A stretch of 64,000 nt of DNA, from positions 45,135 through 109,134 of the forward strand of contig BQMF02000793.1 in the NCBI GenBank assembly GCA_027922465.2, given 5' to 3'. The position numbers and the translations under genes are program-made. Numbering within the stretch: position 1 is the stretch's first letter; each line of letters begins with the position of its first letter. Positions 1-11,791 of this stretch are shown piece by piece. The notes beneath the pieces are model-generated. The model was given only the letters and a program-made list of their open reading frames with translations. It ran no database searches and was not told where the DNA came from. The stretch is from Turritopsis dohrnii (taxonomy: Eukaryota > Cnidaria > Hydrozoa > Anthoathecata > Oceaniidae).

Positions 1-1490
1 CATTGTCAAATTCAAAATCAGCACCTTTCAAATGTGATCCGTGCAAATTTTTGTGAAAATTAATAAATTTTTGAAATTTTGTTCAAATTTGGCGTAAATT
101 GCCCAATTTTAGTCAAACCTGACAAAATCATTGTCAAATTTGAAATCAGCACTTATCATTTATGATCTGTGCAAAATTTCATGAAAATTGAAGAACTTTC
201 GAAATTTTGTCCAAATTTGGCGTAAATTGCCAAATTTTAGTCAAACCTGACAAAATCATTGTCAAATTTGAAATCAGCACCATTCATCTGTGATCTGTGC
301 AAAATCTTATGAAAATTGAAGAACTTTCGAAATTTGGTCCAAATTTGACCTAAATTGGCCAATTTTAGTCAAACCTGGCAATATCATTGTCAAATTCGAA
401 ATCAGCACCTTTCAATTGTGATCTGTGCAAAATTTCATGAAAATTGAAGATCTTTCGAACTTTGGTCCAAATTTGGCCTAAATTTCAAATTTTAGTTAAA
501 CCTGGCAATATCATTGTCAAATTCGAAATCAGCACCTTTCATTTGTGATCCGTGCAAAATTTCATGAAAATTGAAGAACTTTCGAAATTTTGTCCAAATT
601 TGGCGTAAATTGCCCATTTTTAGTCATACCTGGCGCAATGTCATTTTCAATTTGAAATCAGCACCTTTCAAATGTGATCCGTGCAAAATTTCATGAAAAT
701 TGAAGAAGTTTCGAAATTTTGTCCAAATTTGGCGTAAATTGCCCAATTTTTGTCAAACCTGGCAACATCATTGTCAATTTGAAATCAGCACCTTTCAATT
801 GTGATCCGTGCAAAATTTCATGAAAATTGAAGAAGTTTCGAAATTTTGTCCAAATTTGACCTAAATTGCCCAATTTTAGTCAAACCTGGCAATATAATTG
901 TCAAATTCGAAATCAGCACCTTTCATTTGTGATCCGTGCAAAATTTCATGAAAATTGAAGAACTTTCGAAATTTGGTCCAAATTTGGCGTAAATTGCCCA
1001 ATTTTAGTCAAACCTGGCAATATCATTGTCAATTTGAAATCAGCAGCTTTCAAATGTGAACCGTGCAAATTTTTGTGAAAATTGAAGAATTTTCGAAATT
1101 TGATCCAAATTTGGCCTAAATTGCCAAATTTTAGGAAAACCTGGCAATATCATTGTTAAATTCAAAATCAGCGCCTTTCATTTGTGATTCGTGCAAAGTT
1201 TCATGAAAATTGAAGAACTTTCGAAATTTCTTCCAAATTTGGCGTAAATTGCCAAATTTTAGTCAAACCTGACAAAATCTCTGTCAAATTTGAAATCAGC
1301 ACCTTTCATTTGTGATTTATGGAAAATTTCATGAAAATTGAAGAACTTTCGAAATTTTGTCCAAATTTGGCGTAAATTGCCCAATTTTAGTCAAACCTGG
1401 CAATATCATTGTCAATTTGAAATCAGCACCTTTCAAATGTGCTCTGTGTAAATTTTCATGAAAATTGGTCAACTGGAAGTCCTAATTTGA
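1..1490. repeat. Tandem satellite, unit about 127-129 bp, about 12 copies
   Basis: The phrase cattgtcaaatt.gaaatcagcac recurs near 1, 130, 257, 385, 512, 642, 768, 895, 1024, 1151, 1279 and 1407. Each unit continues with a stretch like gtgcaaaatttcatgaaaat and ends near caattttagtcaaacctg. Copies differ by scattered substitutions and one-base indels, so the array is old or not homogenised. It probably extends beyond the left edge. Short ORFs inside it are by-products of the repeat. Confidence 0.93.
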
Positions 1491-1555
1491 CCAAATTTGC
1501 GAATTCGGCAACGTTGTCATGTAAACACTGCACGAAAACTTTCATAACTTGGAGT

Positions 1556-2306
1556 TGCGTAATGCTTCGATTAAACGCCCTCTTGCTTTTAAACGCCCCC
1601 CTCAAATAGACGCCCCACCTTTTCAGGAGATTTTTAAATAAACGCCCCCTCTATTGGACGCCCCCCTCGAATAGACGCCCCTCTCTAGAGAGGGGCGTTT
1701 ATTAGAGACACACTAATTAAGGCATGTAGAACTACTACATTGCATTGTTTCAGCTTCAATGTTTTCATTTTGTATAAAAATATGGAAATTTGCGATAGAC
1801 GCCTTTCTTTTTAAATTTTAAACTAACGGTTGGAAATTTTGTCTTTCTTTTCAAAAGTTCCTTTTCTAAAACTTCAGAATAACGTTTATTTTTCGTCGTA
1901 AAGATAAGTTTTGCAGGAACAACAAGTCCGATTTCCCGTTGACGTTTGCCAGTTATTACTGCTTTTATCTTGTTCTCGAGATCTTGATTAATAAAATGGA
2001 AGCATATACTTGAAATTTCTATGGCGATGTGTCCAACGAGAAGATTTTTTTGTACAAGCCAACAGCATATTTATCATACTCTCTTGCTTTCTCTCGCTTA
2101 TCTGGAGCAGCTTCAAGTATTTCTCCAATCGTATCATCCCATACTTCTTTGTAGACATGATTACACAATTTATATTTACGAAAAAGAAGAGTTTCACAAA
2201 ATTCAATAGACGCCCCCCTCTTTTAAACGCCCCCCTCGAATAGACGCCCCCTAAAAATTTAAAAAATTTAATAAACGCCCCGGGCGTCTAATCGAAGCAT
2301 TACGGT
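1556..2306. mobile_element. Non-autonomous TA-flanked DNA transposon (MITE-like), CCGTAATGCTTCGATTA ends
   Basis: The left end reads cgtaatgcttcgattaaacg at 1558. The right end is its inverse, ending gcattacgg followed by ta near 2306. Both subterminal zones are packed with direct and inverted copies of a gacgccccc motif (about 1568-1700 and 2200-2290). The two outermost bases at the left are mutated relative to the right. TA flanks suggest a Tc1/mariner or pogo-type mover. A short lysine-rich minus-strand frame inside (1988-2206) may be a transposase relic but cannot be assigned. Confidence 0.7.
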
Positions 2307-2311
2307 AGTAT

Positions 2312-2377
<66 letters not shown>
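2305..2377. repeat. AGT trinucleotide microsatellite
   Basis: About 24 near-perfect units of agt/gta directly abut the right end of the MITE and end in gtaggag. Confidence 0.95.
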
Positions 2378-2715
2378 GAGAAACTACGGGTATTTTAAAT
2401 ACTTTACTCCACCACGGGTGTCCTAAAGTCAATTACGTGTATGCAACCTATTTTGAAGCTATAAGTAATATGCATTACTAATATGATAATGCAATTGATT
2501 TGGAATACAAATAAATATCTGGAATACTCCATTTATTTACTTAACAAAATATGTTCACTGTTCCACAGCCATCACCTTGAGATCACGCATAAAGAAAACA
2601 AGTAAAATTGTTTGTATGTATTCTTGCATTCAGTAAATGGCATGAAATAAATACACGAAAATGAAATAAAATCTCTCTGTAAGTCCAATTAATTTTTCAT
2701 TAGCTGGTTTTTCCT

Positions 2716-3030
2716 TCAATATGTGCACTTTTGAATAAGTTCAAAATAGCAAAGATCATGACATATTTTCCCGACACAAAAATTTTTACATTTTTTTTGT
2801 TTCTCTACTTTACAGCGGGCAGGTAGTCCAGTTCGTATGTGAGCTATCATCTTATCGAAATCTTTTTCGACTGCTTTTTCATTAAATACACCATTTTTCT
2901 CGATTTCTTCTGCCGTCTTTGTAGGACTACTGGTGTCATCTTCATCATCAGCATCGATAGGCTTTTGAAAGCTGAATGAGCAGCAAATCAGCCATATAAG
3001 TAAACATAACTGCATTGAAATACTCTTCAT
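2716..3030 (-). CDS. Small secreted cysteine-rich peptide precursor
   Basis: The frame is open from 3081, but the ATG at 3028-3030 is the better start because it is directly followed by a signal peptide: MKSISM, then a leucine/cysteine-rich hydrophobic core ending near SFSFQ. An acidic stretch rich in D and E follows (propeptide-like), then a basic C-terminal domain of about 34 residues with six cysteines spaced C-x7-C-x3-C-x4-C-x3-C-x7-C, ending KCTY. Paired CX3C motifs can form a disulphide-tied helical hairpin, which is known from some defensive and venom peptides. Function here is unknown and I match it to no family. The complete frame fits a single exon, or the last exon. An AATAAA lies about 180 bases downstream on the minus strand (2532-2537). 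Confidence 0.6.
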   Translation of the reverse strand: MKSISMQLCLLIWLICCSFSFQKPIDADDEDDTSSPTKTAEEIEKNGVFNEKAVEKDFDKMIAHIRTGLPARCKVEKQKKCKNFCVGKICHDLCYFELIQKCTY

Positions 3031-3081
3031 TGTTTCAAGATTATCTGTGATCACTCTATGAGAACCTTTCCACAGCAACAC

Positions 3082-3983
3082 GATAATTCAAATGAAAAAG
3101 GAAATTGAAAATCATTAACTCAAATTTTCTTCAGTCCAATGGAGCATATGATTAGCGCATGCGCCTTAAATAAAATACATCTCTGCTAAACTTTAGTGAA
3201 TGCGGAAGTATCGACTATTAAAGAAATTTGTGTTTCTAGTTGTGAATGGAGAAAACGAGGAATAAGAATCCACAAATTTTCCAGTTCTGTTTATTCCACA
3301 GAATATATTCAAGAATTAGAAATCCATCTTTATACTGTGACGTCACCATTCTGACGTTGTGACAAGGTGGCAATACCGTTGTTGTCATAGAAACAGATCG
3401 TTCTTAAAAATCCATAGGTAACCTCGTATGACGTCATTTCTGGAGTGAAATTGTTTGTTTTGTGTAAACATTCACCTACTGAAACAAAACTAACCGCTGC
3501 CTAATGAATTATTGAAAAGTTACATTTGAAAATTAAAGTGTTGATGCTTTTGTAATGTCCTGCTGTAACATATTATCACTCATGTAGAGTTTCATTAATA
3601 AACATTCTTCATATATGTCTGGGAATGATATGAGATAAAAGTATTTTACAAATTTTTATTTGTGAAATTCTTTAAAAAATTCATATCAATAGAAATTAGT
3701 TTTTAAGAGAATCCAAGCATGACAAGATATTTGATTAAAGGTTAGTACTGAATTTCTTTTTCTTCATCAAAGTAAAAGTTCTATCCCCTTCAGTCCGATA
3801 ACACATTGCATATTAAAAAGTAACTGTCGGAAAAAGATTCGGGTTGAAAATTAATTGGTAATTTAAAACGATAAGGTATGAATTCTCCGATAAGGTATGA
3901 ATTATGCTAACTGAGAACTAATTTGATTTTCTACTCTGAGGTGACATTCCTTGCGAAGAAAATAAATTCATCTCTTTATTTAG
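3082..3983. other. Intergenic, no gene seen
   Basis: This AT-rich stretch separates two divergently oriented coding segments. It probably holds the promoter of the small secreted peptide gene close to 3082-3200. No repeat with clear ends or ORF of note was found. Confidence 0.5.
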
Positions 3984-4384
3984 GTGAAAAATTCATTGTA
4001 ATGAGGCATGGTCAACCTCACCTTGGGAGAATGATGTATATTCTAGAGCAGACCAACAACCACGATAGAATGATACCATATCTGGCCTTACATGGTGAGT
4101 TGGTGTCCAATGGAAGAAGTTTGCCACCTAACGTCAAGAAAAGAACGAACAGCTTTGAGTCGGATGAATATCGTCATATAAATGACCTGTCGGACAGCTC
4201 GTATGCAGGAACTATCTATATCGCCGAAGAAGGATCTGCTCAATTGGAACAGCAAGAGCATTGTCAAGGTGACAATGACGTCAGAATCTTACCGTCATTG
4301 CCAATAACACCATTAACTGAAACGAACCTTAAGGTTCTCGAACAACCAACCAGTTCTAGTGTAAAAGTTGTAATAGAAAACTAG
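3984..4384 (+). CDS. Probable last exon of an unrecognised gene
   Basis: A pyrimidine-rich tract ending tttatttag at 3983 gives a good 3' splice site. From there the frame is open for about 133 codons to a TAG at 4382-4384. The protein starts GEKFIVMRHGQPHLGR, has no hydrophobic segment, and is rich in S, T, P, E and N towards its end (PITPLTETNLKVLEQPTSSS), as in a disordered regulatory tail. AATAAA signals follow near 4553 and 4662, the second before a GT-rich stretch, consistent with a transcript 3' end. The upstream exons are not visible. It could instead be a chance frame. Confidence 0.4.
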
Positions 4385-5931
4385 ATAGAAGGGGTATCGC
4401 AAACAGTGGAAGATGAAAGGATGGAGGATGAGAGGTGAACGTCGAAATAATTATTATCAATTCAATATATAATCAATATAATCGCTTTGTTTGATTTTCA
4501 AAAGTTTATTTTTTATTTTACCTTTCTGAAATTGGGCAAAAGTTTGCCTGAATTAATAAATTATCCACAAAATGTTATAAGTAAGATCTTACTTGATAAT
4601 GTAAGCTTGTACTTACAAAAAGCTTTGTATGTTTTTAATAGGAAATTTTAACATGTGTTTCTAATAAAGTTATTATTCACTGACTGTTGTTTTCTAGAAA
4701 GTAATGATTAATTGAAATATAACATGATGATAACTTTCGTGTTATTTTTTGACCTCACATTTCACGTTAAGGCTTCAGAGGTGGACCCATGATCGAGGGA
4801 GAGCCCATTTGAACTGCTTATTACCATAGCAACATAAAGTCCGTTAGATAAGAAGATAAGAAGAACCAACCGTTTAGAATGGACACTCGAAAATATCCAT
4901 GAAATAGGAGATGACAATGTTCGTTATAAAGATTGCACCAGGTTTCACTGCACAGTGGAAGCAAAGGATTTATTATTTATATCAAAACTTTTCCATGTCA
5001 AATATATGAACCACAAACTACGTTGGGAATTTCAAAAGTAGATAAAGAAAATGCAAATTTAGTTTATGAATATAGTAAAACGCCTTTCAATCTTGTGCGG
5101 GTTGAAGGATGCATTGAAATATTTTTAGTTTTGGTTTGCGGTGGCAAGATAATCTTTAAATAGCATGAATGCGAGAATTACATCCATGTCAATTCTTCTT
5201 AACATGTAATCATCAAAATTTGATTTGAAGTTTGAATTGGGTTATTCTCAAAACATTTGGGTTTAACAATGGATTGTAAATCTCACTTAAATGGCCGAGC
5301 GGAGAGTTAGTGACGTGTATTTGTATGAGCAGGATTTTCAAAATATTAAAAATCGAAAATAGTTAAAAAAAGATTTTTGTATAAGTGGAAGGTATGAAGG
5401 CTGAAACACACGATGGGGTTTAACAGTCTAAATATGAAGCATAGTTGTAACTATGCTTCTATCCTTCGTAACTATGCTTCTACCCTTCGTAACTATCCTT
5501 CGTAACTATCTTCTTGCTCATGTAAAAAGAGATCTGAATCGTTAAGCAAACAGGAACAGCGGAACCTTTCTAAATTTGGATAGATTTTTTAGGATAATCG
5601 TTTTATACTGCAAATTTGTGCAATGTAGGAGGGAAGCGCAACATTGAACGAGGTCTTACGCATGTGTATGTCAAAATAAGAGGCAAGCGGCGATCGATGC
5701 CAAAGTTCCAACAAAAAGCCAATCAAATTATAGAATCTACAATATAGCTGACAGTTTTTTGTGTTTTCAACCAATATCGCCCTCCTTAGATATTTAAATT
5801 CATTTTCAGAAGGCGCAATAATCCTACCAAGACAAAGGCATTTTTTGTTGAATAGAAAACTGACTGATACAATATTTGAAGATTCGGCATTCAACGCAGT
5901 GACTAGATAATACCTTTAGCAAGTTAACAGA
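4385..5931. other. No gene recognised; short tandem repeat at 5436-5515
   Basis: Most of the stretch is unremarkable AT-rich DNA. At 5436-5460 there is a hairpin (gaagcatagt .. actatgcttc), followed to about 5515 by repeated ttcgtaactatgcttctacc units. The two frames at 4933-5163 (+) and 5589-5894 (-) have no recognisable domain and are not called. Confidence 0.5.
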
Positions 5932-6109
5932 CCTACAGTTAACTTCAGTTAATCCCCGGTAACTCAAACACAGGTTAACTGGAACTTTCATTATCTCGAA
6001 CTGTTTTCTACGGTCCCTTGGACATTTCTTAATACTTTCTCATAAAAACTACTCGATAACTCGAACATTCGTTTTCTCGAACCATTTTTTGGTCCCCTTG
6101 AAGCCAATT
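5932..6109. mobile_element. Fragment of a gataactcgaac-type MITE
   Basis: The segment starts tacagttaac and repeats variants of ggtaactcaaac, cattatctcgaac, cgataactcgaac and gttttctcgaac. This resembles the ends of widespread animal pogo/Tigger-type MITEs. Only one side is visible. It lies where the decayed LINE to its right stops, so it may have inserted into or truncated that LINE. Confidence 0.35.
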
Positions 6110-8069
6110 TCTTCGGATAGCTGTAATTGTCTTAATCGATCCGTCATTTTTGAAATAGCAGCAAGAACATCTTTAGTTTTGCAGTGAGTATACGAAATTG
6201 TATCATCAGCGTACTGACATACCGAACCGTCGGCAACATCTTGTAGATCCACTGTATATAAATTGAACAAGATTGGTCCTAATTCTGATCCTTGAGAAAC
6301 TCTAAAGTGAACATTATCTAATGGTGAAGATTTATCACCTACTTGGACGAATTGTTTTCGATCACTCAGATAAGAAAGCATCCATAGCGTAGCTTCTTTT
6401 GAGAAACCATGATGACGTAACTTCGTTTGAAGTTTACTGTATCAAAGGCTTTTGAGTAGTCTAAGAACGTTGCCAACGTTACTTCACCTTTGTTCATTGC
6501 ATTGATTATGTCGTCACGGATCTTCAAGATAAGTGTATTAGTTAAATGGCTTTTTCTGAAACCGGACATAGCATCTTTTGTAAACGTTATGTGAAGATAT
6601 AAAGTCACATATTTGCTTTGCTATCAGTTTCTCGTATATCTTTGACAAAATAGGTAATATTTTGTATAATATTTTTTATACTGGGCGGAACTGATCTGGC
6701 GAGTAAGCATTGCTTGTCTTAGGGATTGGAGAAACTTTACCAATTTTCCATTGTCGATGGAATTTGTTTTGATAACATGTGTTAGAGGTGAAGCTAGGTA
6801 TTCTAAAACTGGTTTAATAAATTGAACTGACATATGGTCAAAACCAGCAGAACAATCCATACGTAGATATTTAAGTTCTGTAATAACGTCTTGATATGTG
6901 ACTGGTTTGAAGTGCAGTTCTGGACAATCAGACGGAGTAGTTAGATAATGCAAATGACATTTAAGCTCATTTGATGATGTTGGTTTTGATCCCAGTATAC
7001 GAGTTGATGTTACAGATAGTGTTGGTTAAGTGCGAAAGGATCAAGGCTAATTGCTTCTTTATTCGGATTCAAAATAAGATGGATAAGCTTCCAAATCGTC
7101 TTGGGTCGCTTTGAGCTGAAACCATTTTTGAAGATAGATCGTTTCGTATACTTGATGCGTTGTTTTAACTTGTTTCGAATATCTCTAAATGCAGTTTAGT
7201 CTTCTTTTGATTGTATTTGATGTGTTTCATACCTCAAATTTTTGCATTCATATTTTAGTTCAGCTATGTCTAAATTTTTTAACCATGGAGCTGGTGGTCT
7301 TGTCACTTTGATTTTTTTCAAAGGAGCATGGTGGTTGATACAAGACAGTATTAGATCGTTCAGTATATCAAGCTTATCGTCTGCTGATTCAATCCCATAC
7401 ACTAGATTTAAAGGTAGTGCTAAAAAGTTAATTAGCGAAGATCCTTGATATTTATTTACAAATAAATAGAATTCATCAAATGTTGATGCCATTGATTGTG
7501 TATTTATATGAGCAAATGTGAATAAATGTTTATTGGATGTGATAATATCTAGATGACTATCTATGCTATTGGTCGATCTAGGTTAGTGTGGCGTAGATTT
7601 ATTCCATCATTAAATATCGATGTTGAAATGTTGGCAAATATGGTGTAAAGGCATTTGGCGCAGGTGTTCTTATATGGGATACGGGAATTTGATATCAGAT
7701 GTTCTTACATTTTGCATGAGCCACATCAAAACATTTGGTGTATAATACTGGTTTTTGATTACATTTCACTGTTTTCGTACAAACTGAACATTTTGGTGTG
7801 TGCGTACCAGGTCCAGGATTTCGTTCGATGTCACCACATAATTCAAGGTTAAATGTTCTAGTTGAGTTTGCATAGTACAATGTTGGCGCTTTACATCTTT
7901 TTATTTTTTTAACATTCATGATATTGGTATTGGTACTTTGCTTTGTTGAAGGATAATGACAAGTACCCTCAAGCATCAACTGCAACACGGCATTTAAAAT
8001 AATGAATAATGTAAACTTTAGAAACATATCGGTATGGTTTCCATATACGAACAAAATCCAATTTTGCAA
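6110..8069 (-). pseudogene. Decayed CR1/L2-like LINE with 2A peptide and reverse transcriptase
   Basis: Read on the minus strand, pieces come in the right order. First, 8069-7695 has a 2A-like CGDIERNPGP followed by a zinc finger of PHD type (CSVC..., H..C). Next, 7492-7196 has the linker after the endonuclease (INHHAPLKKIKVTRPPAPW). 6953-6624 has CSAGFDHMSVQFIKP, and 6608-6366 the reverse-transcriptase fingers and palm (FLDYSKAFDTV). Finally 6381-6049 has VSQGSELGPILFNLY and QYADDT. Frames change between pieces and stops intervene, so it is dead. The first glycine of the usual PQGS block is read as S. The endonuclease is mostly lost between 7492 and 7695, and everything after YADD is missing. 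It is the same family as the + strand copy at 19103-21762 (compare CSAGYDHMSVCFIKP). Confidence 0.85.
7809..7853 (-). other. 2A-like ribosome-skipping peptide
   Basis: The minus strand encodes FNLELCGDIERNPGP, which fits the D-x-E-x-N-P-G-P consensus at which the ribosome releases the chain between G and the final P. It lies just before the zinc finger of the decayed LINE, with a hydrophobic stretch further upstream. 2A-like peptides at the N-terminus of non-LTR retrotransposon proteins have been reported for several invertebrates. All key residues are present here although the element is dead. Confidence 0.85.
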
Positions 8070-8888
8070 TCTTTAAAATCTTTGTTTAGTTATATTTAAT
8101 ACTAGCATGTATACCCCCCACTCAAGCATTCCAATTTGTATACGCAGCGAGCTATACATTACAAGCTATACAACGAAAATAAAAATAAATTTTGTTCGAA
8201 AACAAATGTTTTGGTTTATTGTGGGGCTGGTAAGTGGTATACTTATTTGCTTCAATATTTCGACAAAGGCAGTTTTTTAGGAAGCCTCAAAGCTGCTCAA
8301 CACTAACTCAAAATCGTTTTAGAACTGTCTCGCATTATGATCACGAGGCGAATAGCATCGAAGCTCCAGTCATAACACTTGTAACATTTAATGCATCGAA
8401 ACAGGCATAAACAGTACGGGGAGGTTCATAGCTCGCTCTAGTATATAAAAGTTTCTGATTGGCCACGATGCATGCGGTGCACTTAAAGTTGTGTAGCTCA
8501 TGAGCCAAAACATGCTACAGAGTGAGGATGATATCGAAAAGCTTTTTTGCTTTTCTTATTTGATATTTGATAATTTTCTAATTTTTCTTAAATTTGTCGT
8601 CTTGTATTATTATTTTCCCAATCATTCCACATCATACACACTCAGCTTAGCAAAATGTCTCCGTGGGTTTATGTTGGAGGTTGTCTCTCCCCTCTAAAGA
8701 AGCTCTCAGTTTTTAAAGTAAGTGGTCGCTAAAATAACAACCCAGAGAGGATTTGTTAACATATCACATGGCAGCAAGGAGACTAACATAAATAGTCAAA
8801 GAAATATCATAATATTATGTTAAGTAGAGCAGTCTAGATACCTTTTTTCTTATGATCTCTTATGATTAGTTGACAAGCAGAAATGCAG
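8070..8888. other. No gene recognised
   Basis: AT-rich DNA. A TATA-like tatataaaag occurs near 8441 but no convincing coding region follows it. Confidence 0.4.
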
Positions 8889-8890
8889 TA

Positions 8891-9866
8891 CCGTAAAGCG
8901 GGGTGACTTCGATCAATTTTGCCACTATTTTAAAAGTAACTTCCGAAATACTAAACCATTACTTCTGAAACTTTGGAATCATTACATTACATATTTCTTC
9001 TATTTCGGTGCAAAATTTCACATTAACTAAACTTGTAATTCCAGAGAAATAACCTGATCTTTCCAAGAAAACCACAATATCGATTATGGGGTGACTTCGA
9101 TCAGCTTATGAGAAGCGCCAAATTACTTATAATTGTATTTGACAATGTTTTTAAAGCGCCATTAATACAATATTAACAGACCACCATTTGTCATCCGCGG
9201 TAAATGTTTGACCGTAAAAGATCAGCAAATGTTAGTAAAACAAAAGATATTTACGACGTTCACGCATATGTGACCCTCGTTAATACGAAACGAAATTAAC
9301 ATTGAAATTTCATTGTATCTCAAACAAAATTTTTGAGATCTATCATCATGGGGAAAGAGCACGCTTATTAAAATTTCTTCGGTAAGTCATTAAATCTCCC
9401 ATGAGATACGACGACTTTTCACGAAGTTCTTGCGAACATGTAACTTATAGCGATATAAAACATTCGTTTTTTTCGTGTTTTTATAAACACGATATTATGG
9501 ATAAAGGAATAAGGAAAAGAAAAACAGAATATAGCGGTGAAGAACAGAATTTCTTTCAGACATATTATAATTTTCTTTACATTCAGCCTCTATACTTCAC
9601 ATATGTTCCAAAAATGTCCAGGATAGACTCTTGAATACGACGTAGAGCGATGACCAATGTGAGCGGTGAAAATTTTGATGTTTTTCGTCGTTAATTTCGG
9701 AAGAAATTGATTGTTTCGCTTGAAGACGATTCTGATGATATTTTACAATAAGAATCTAAATGAAAATCTTAAAAAATGTGAAAAACGCACTTTAATGTCA
9801 GAGTTTAAACAGTTTATTTTTACTGATCGAAGTCACCCCGCTGATCGAAGTCACCCCGCTTTACGG
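8891..9866. mobile_element. TA-flanked MITE, CCGTAAAGCGGGGTGACTTC ends
   Basis: The left end ccgtaaagcggggtgact (8891) is a perfect inverse of the right end (to 9866). Both are flanked by TA (8889-8890 and 9867-9868), as for Tc1/mariner-type insertions. The subterminal motif ggggtgacttcgatca recurs at about 8899 and 9089, and inverted twice at about 9826-9860, so each end carries at least two copies, like transposase-binding sites. The interior (976 bp in total) codes for no recognisable transposase. Confidence 0.88.
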
Positions 9867-10085
9867 TACCTCTTTATTTGCCCCAGTCAAGGAAAACAGC
9901 TAAATACGCAGGATCCAGGGTTTATGCTGCAATTGTAGCATAAACGCAATGTTTCTTAGATTTGCACCAGGCAGACTGTTTTCGACCCGATTTTCTTTCT
10001 TAAAAGATGAGGGGAGGCACATTTTGAAACTATCCGGCCCACATGTCATGTCACATTAGCTGATCTGATTTTCCTTTAATACATA

Positions 10086-10215
10086 CCGTCAACCAACAAA
10101 ACTTTGAACAGCGTCAGAACTTTGAACAGCTAAACAACCGTATCAACAAAATAAACATACCACATCGAACCACATTCAAAGTTTTGATGCTGTTCAAAGT
10201 TTTGTTGGTTGACGG
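10086..10215. mobile_element. 130-bp TA-flanked MITE, CCGTCAACCAACAAAACTTT ends
   Basis: The left end ccgtcaaccaacaaaacttt and the right end are perfect inverses of nearly 30 bases. TA flanks lie at 10084-10085 and 10216-10217. The motif actttgaacagc is doubled on the left. The whole element can fold into one hairpin. Confidence 0.88.
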
Positions 10216-10217
10216 TA

Positions 10218-10809
10218 TCTATCTTGCTTTCTGTTTGTTGTTTTCTTCTTGCATTCGTACTTCATTGTAGTGTTTGGTCATGCTGTACTTAAAATACTAA
10301 TATATAATATAGCAAGACAATGTCAGTTCAGATCAGATGACTTTTGCTATCCTGCAAACTAATTCAACACAGACACACTGCTTGGTTCAGAAAAGGGATC
10401 ACATGTTTGAGGGATCCCGTGATAAAGCTGATTTCCCTGACTGTTTGCTAAAGAAATGGCTCGACAGCTATTATTTATAGTCTCTTCCCATTTATATAGT
10501 TGCGCTGTGATTTAATATTATTGAGTAATGGTATGGATAAATCATTCTTTGATTCCCAATGCAATGATGACTTTCCAAATGTTTTTATCCTGTTAGTTCT
10601 CAACTTATATCCCTAAAGATTTATTTAAATAAAAAGATTAAGTATTATGTACCTTATGCAAACTAATTAATAAAATAGAAATAAAAATGTACATAGGAAA
10701 TTTCACAACCAACCACAACGCTTGCGCAGTACGATTAAACATTTCAGTGGAAGAAGCTCATAGAAACATGGCAAAGTAAATTTCGTCAATTTTCATTCCA
10801 ACTTAGCAA
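10218..10809. other. No gene recognised
   Basis: AT-rich intergenic sequence between a MITE and a Helitron. Nothing supportable was seen. Confidence 0.4.
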
Positions 10810-11791
10810 TCTATATACTAATCACGAGTGTGCATCCGCTTTTTTCACGCTTTCACTCTCTAAATTTTTGGGTCGTTTTTGCGGCCAGTTATTCATAATG
10901 GAGTGTCAGACCACGACGGTTAATATCTTTCTACGATTAGTATAGGGGAAAACATTGCATTGCATTTAATCGTTTCAAATGTTTTGATTATTCGCGAGAT
11001 CAAGAAACAATAGACAACAACGAAAGTATTGCGCGAAGATTTATTGATGTTTTTAGGGTAAGTACGCTTTAGAACTTTTTTGTTTGTTTGTTTTGTTTTT
11101 TCTTATAGTATTCATAGGGTTTATGCGTCATTACTTTTCAAATAATACGCGATTGAAGAAATGAATATCATGGTTTTTAATCATGACGGTCTGGGTTCGT
11201 AAAGAAAATCGCAATTGTTTTTAATTCACATTTCGACACTTTTACGACTTTCGTGTTTGGCTTTTATTTACATTGGGGTGTGGATTTCGTGAGCAGTTAC
11301 AGCGATTTTAATCTTTTTGTTGTTTACCTGTACGCACAATTTATTTTTACCACTGCATATATCGTATCGTGAAATTTATTGCGAATATGTTGATGTGTTT
11401 CAGATCTTCTGATTAAAAAGTTTTTCTGTTCATAACTCCAGTGCTGAACTAAATATGCTTTAGCCGGAATACCTAGAGATTTTTAATTAAAAGAGTGAAG
11501 AGTGTTTTTTTTCTGTATAGACGTTAGATATTTTTAATCATGGGGAAACATTGCATTGCATCTTCAATTTATACATTATTTAAAAAAAGTGGACGCACAA
11601 CGCGTATTTTTATTTTTGATGAATTAAAACCCGTGTTCTACACGCTGTTCTACACGAGATACTAACATTCTAAACATTCTACATTCCAAGGAATTGAAGA
11701 ACTTTATCATACTAAAATTCATTATAAGCCTTTCTCTCTGTTCAGCTCACATCGATTAAAACCTGTAAAAAATTTTTACATGGGTTACTAG
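10810..11791 (+). mobile_element. Non-autonomous Helitron, copy A
   Basis: It begins TC after an A (a|tctatatac), and ends with a hairpin (tgtaaaaa/tttttaca), an 11-base spacer and CTAG before a T. These are the classical Helitron 5' TC, 3' hairpin plus CTRR and A|T insertion site. A second copy lies inverted at 58793-59770 with the same ends, so the boundaries are set by comparison. Subterminal inverted motifs (about 10815-10840 and 11580-11610) occur in both copies. No Rep/helicase is encoded. Inside, an exon-like frame ending at a GTAAGT donor (near 11055) is shared with copy B but has an extra T after its ATG here. Confidence 0.85.

Noticed and set aside
1..1490. CRISPR-like regular repeats
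   Set aside because: Units are contiguous satellite copies without unique spacers, in an animal genome.
1988..2243. Frames on both strands inside the first MITE
   Set aside because: Lysine-rich minus frame may be a transposase relic, but without HTH or DDE motifs it cannot be supported.
5285..5320. tRNA-like tggccgagcggagag
   Set aside because: Resembles an A box only. No B box or cloverleaf follows.
9401..9634. ORF inside the CCGTAAAGCGGGG MITE
   Set aside because: 77 codons with no DDE transposase motif. Element ends are clear but it is non-autonomous.
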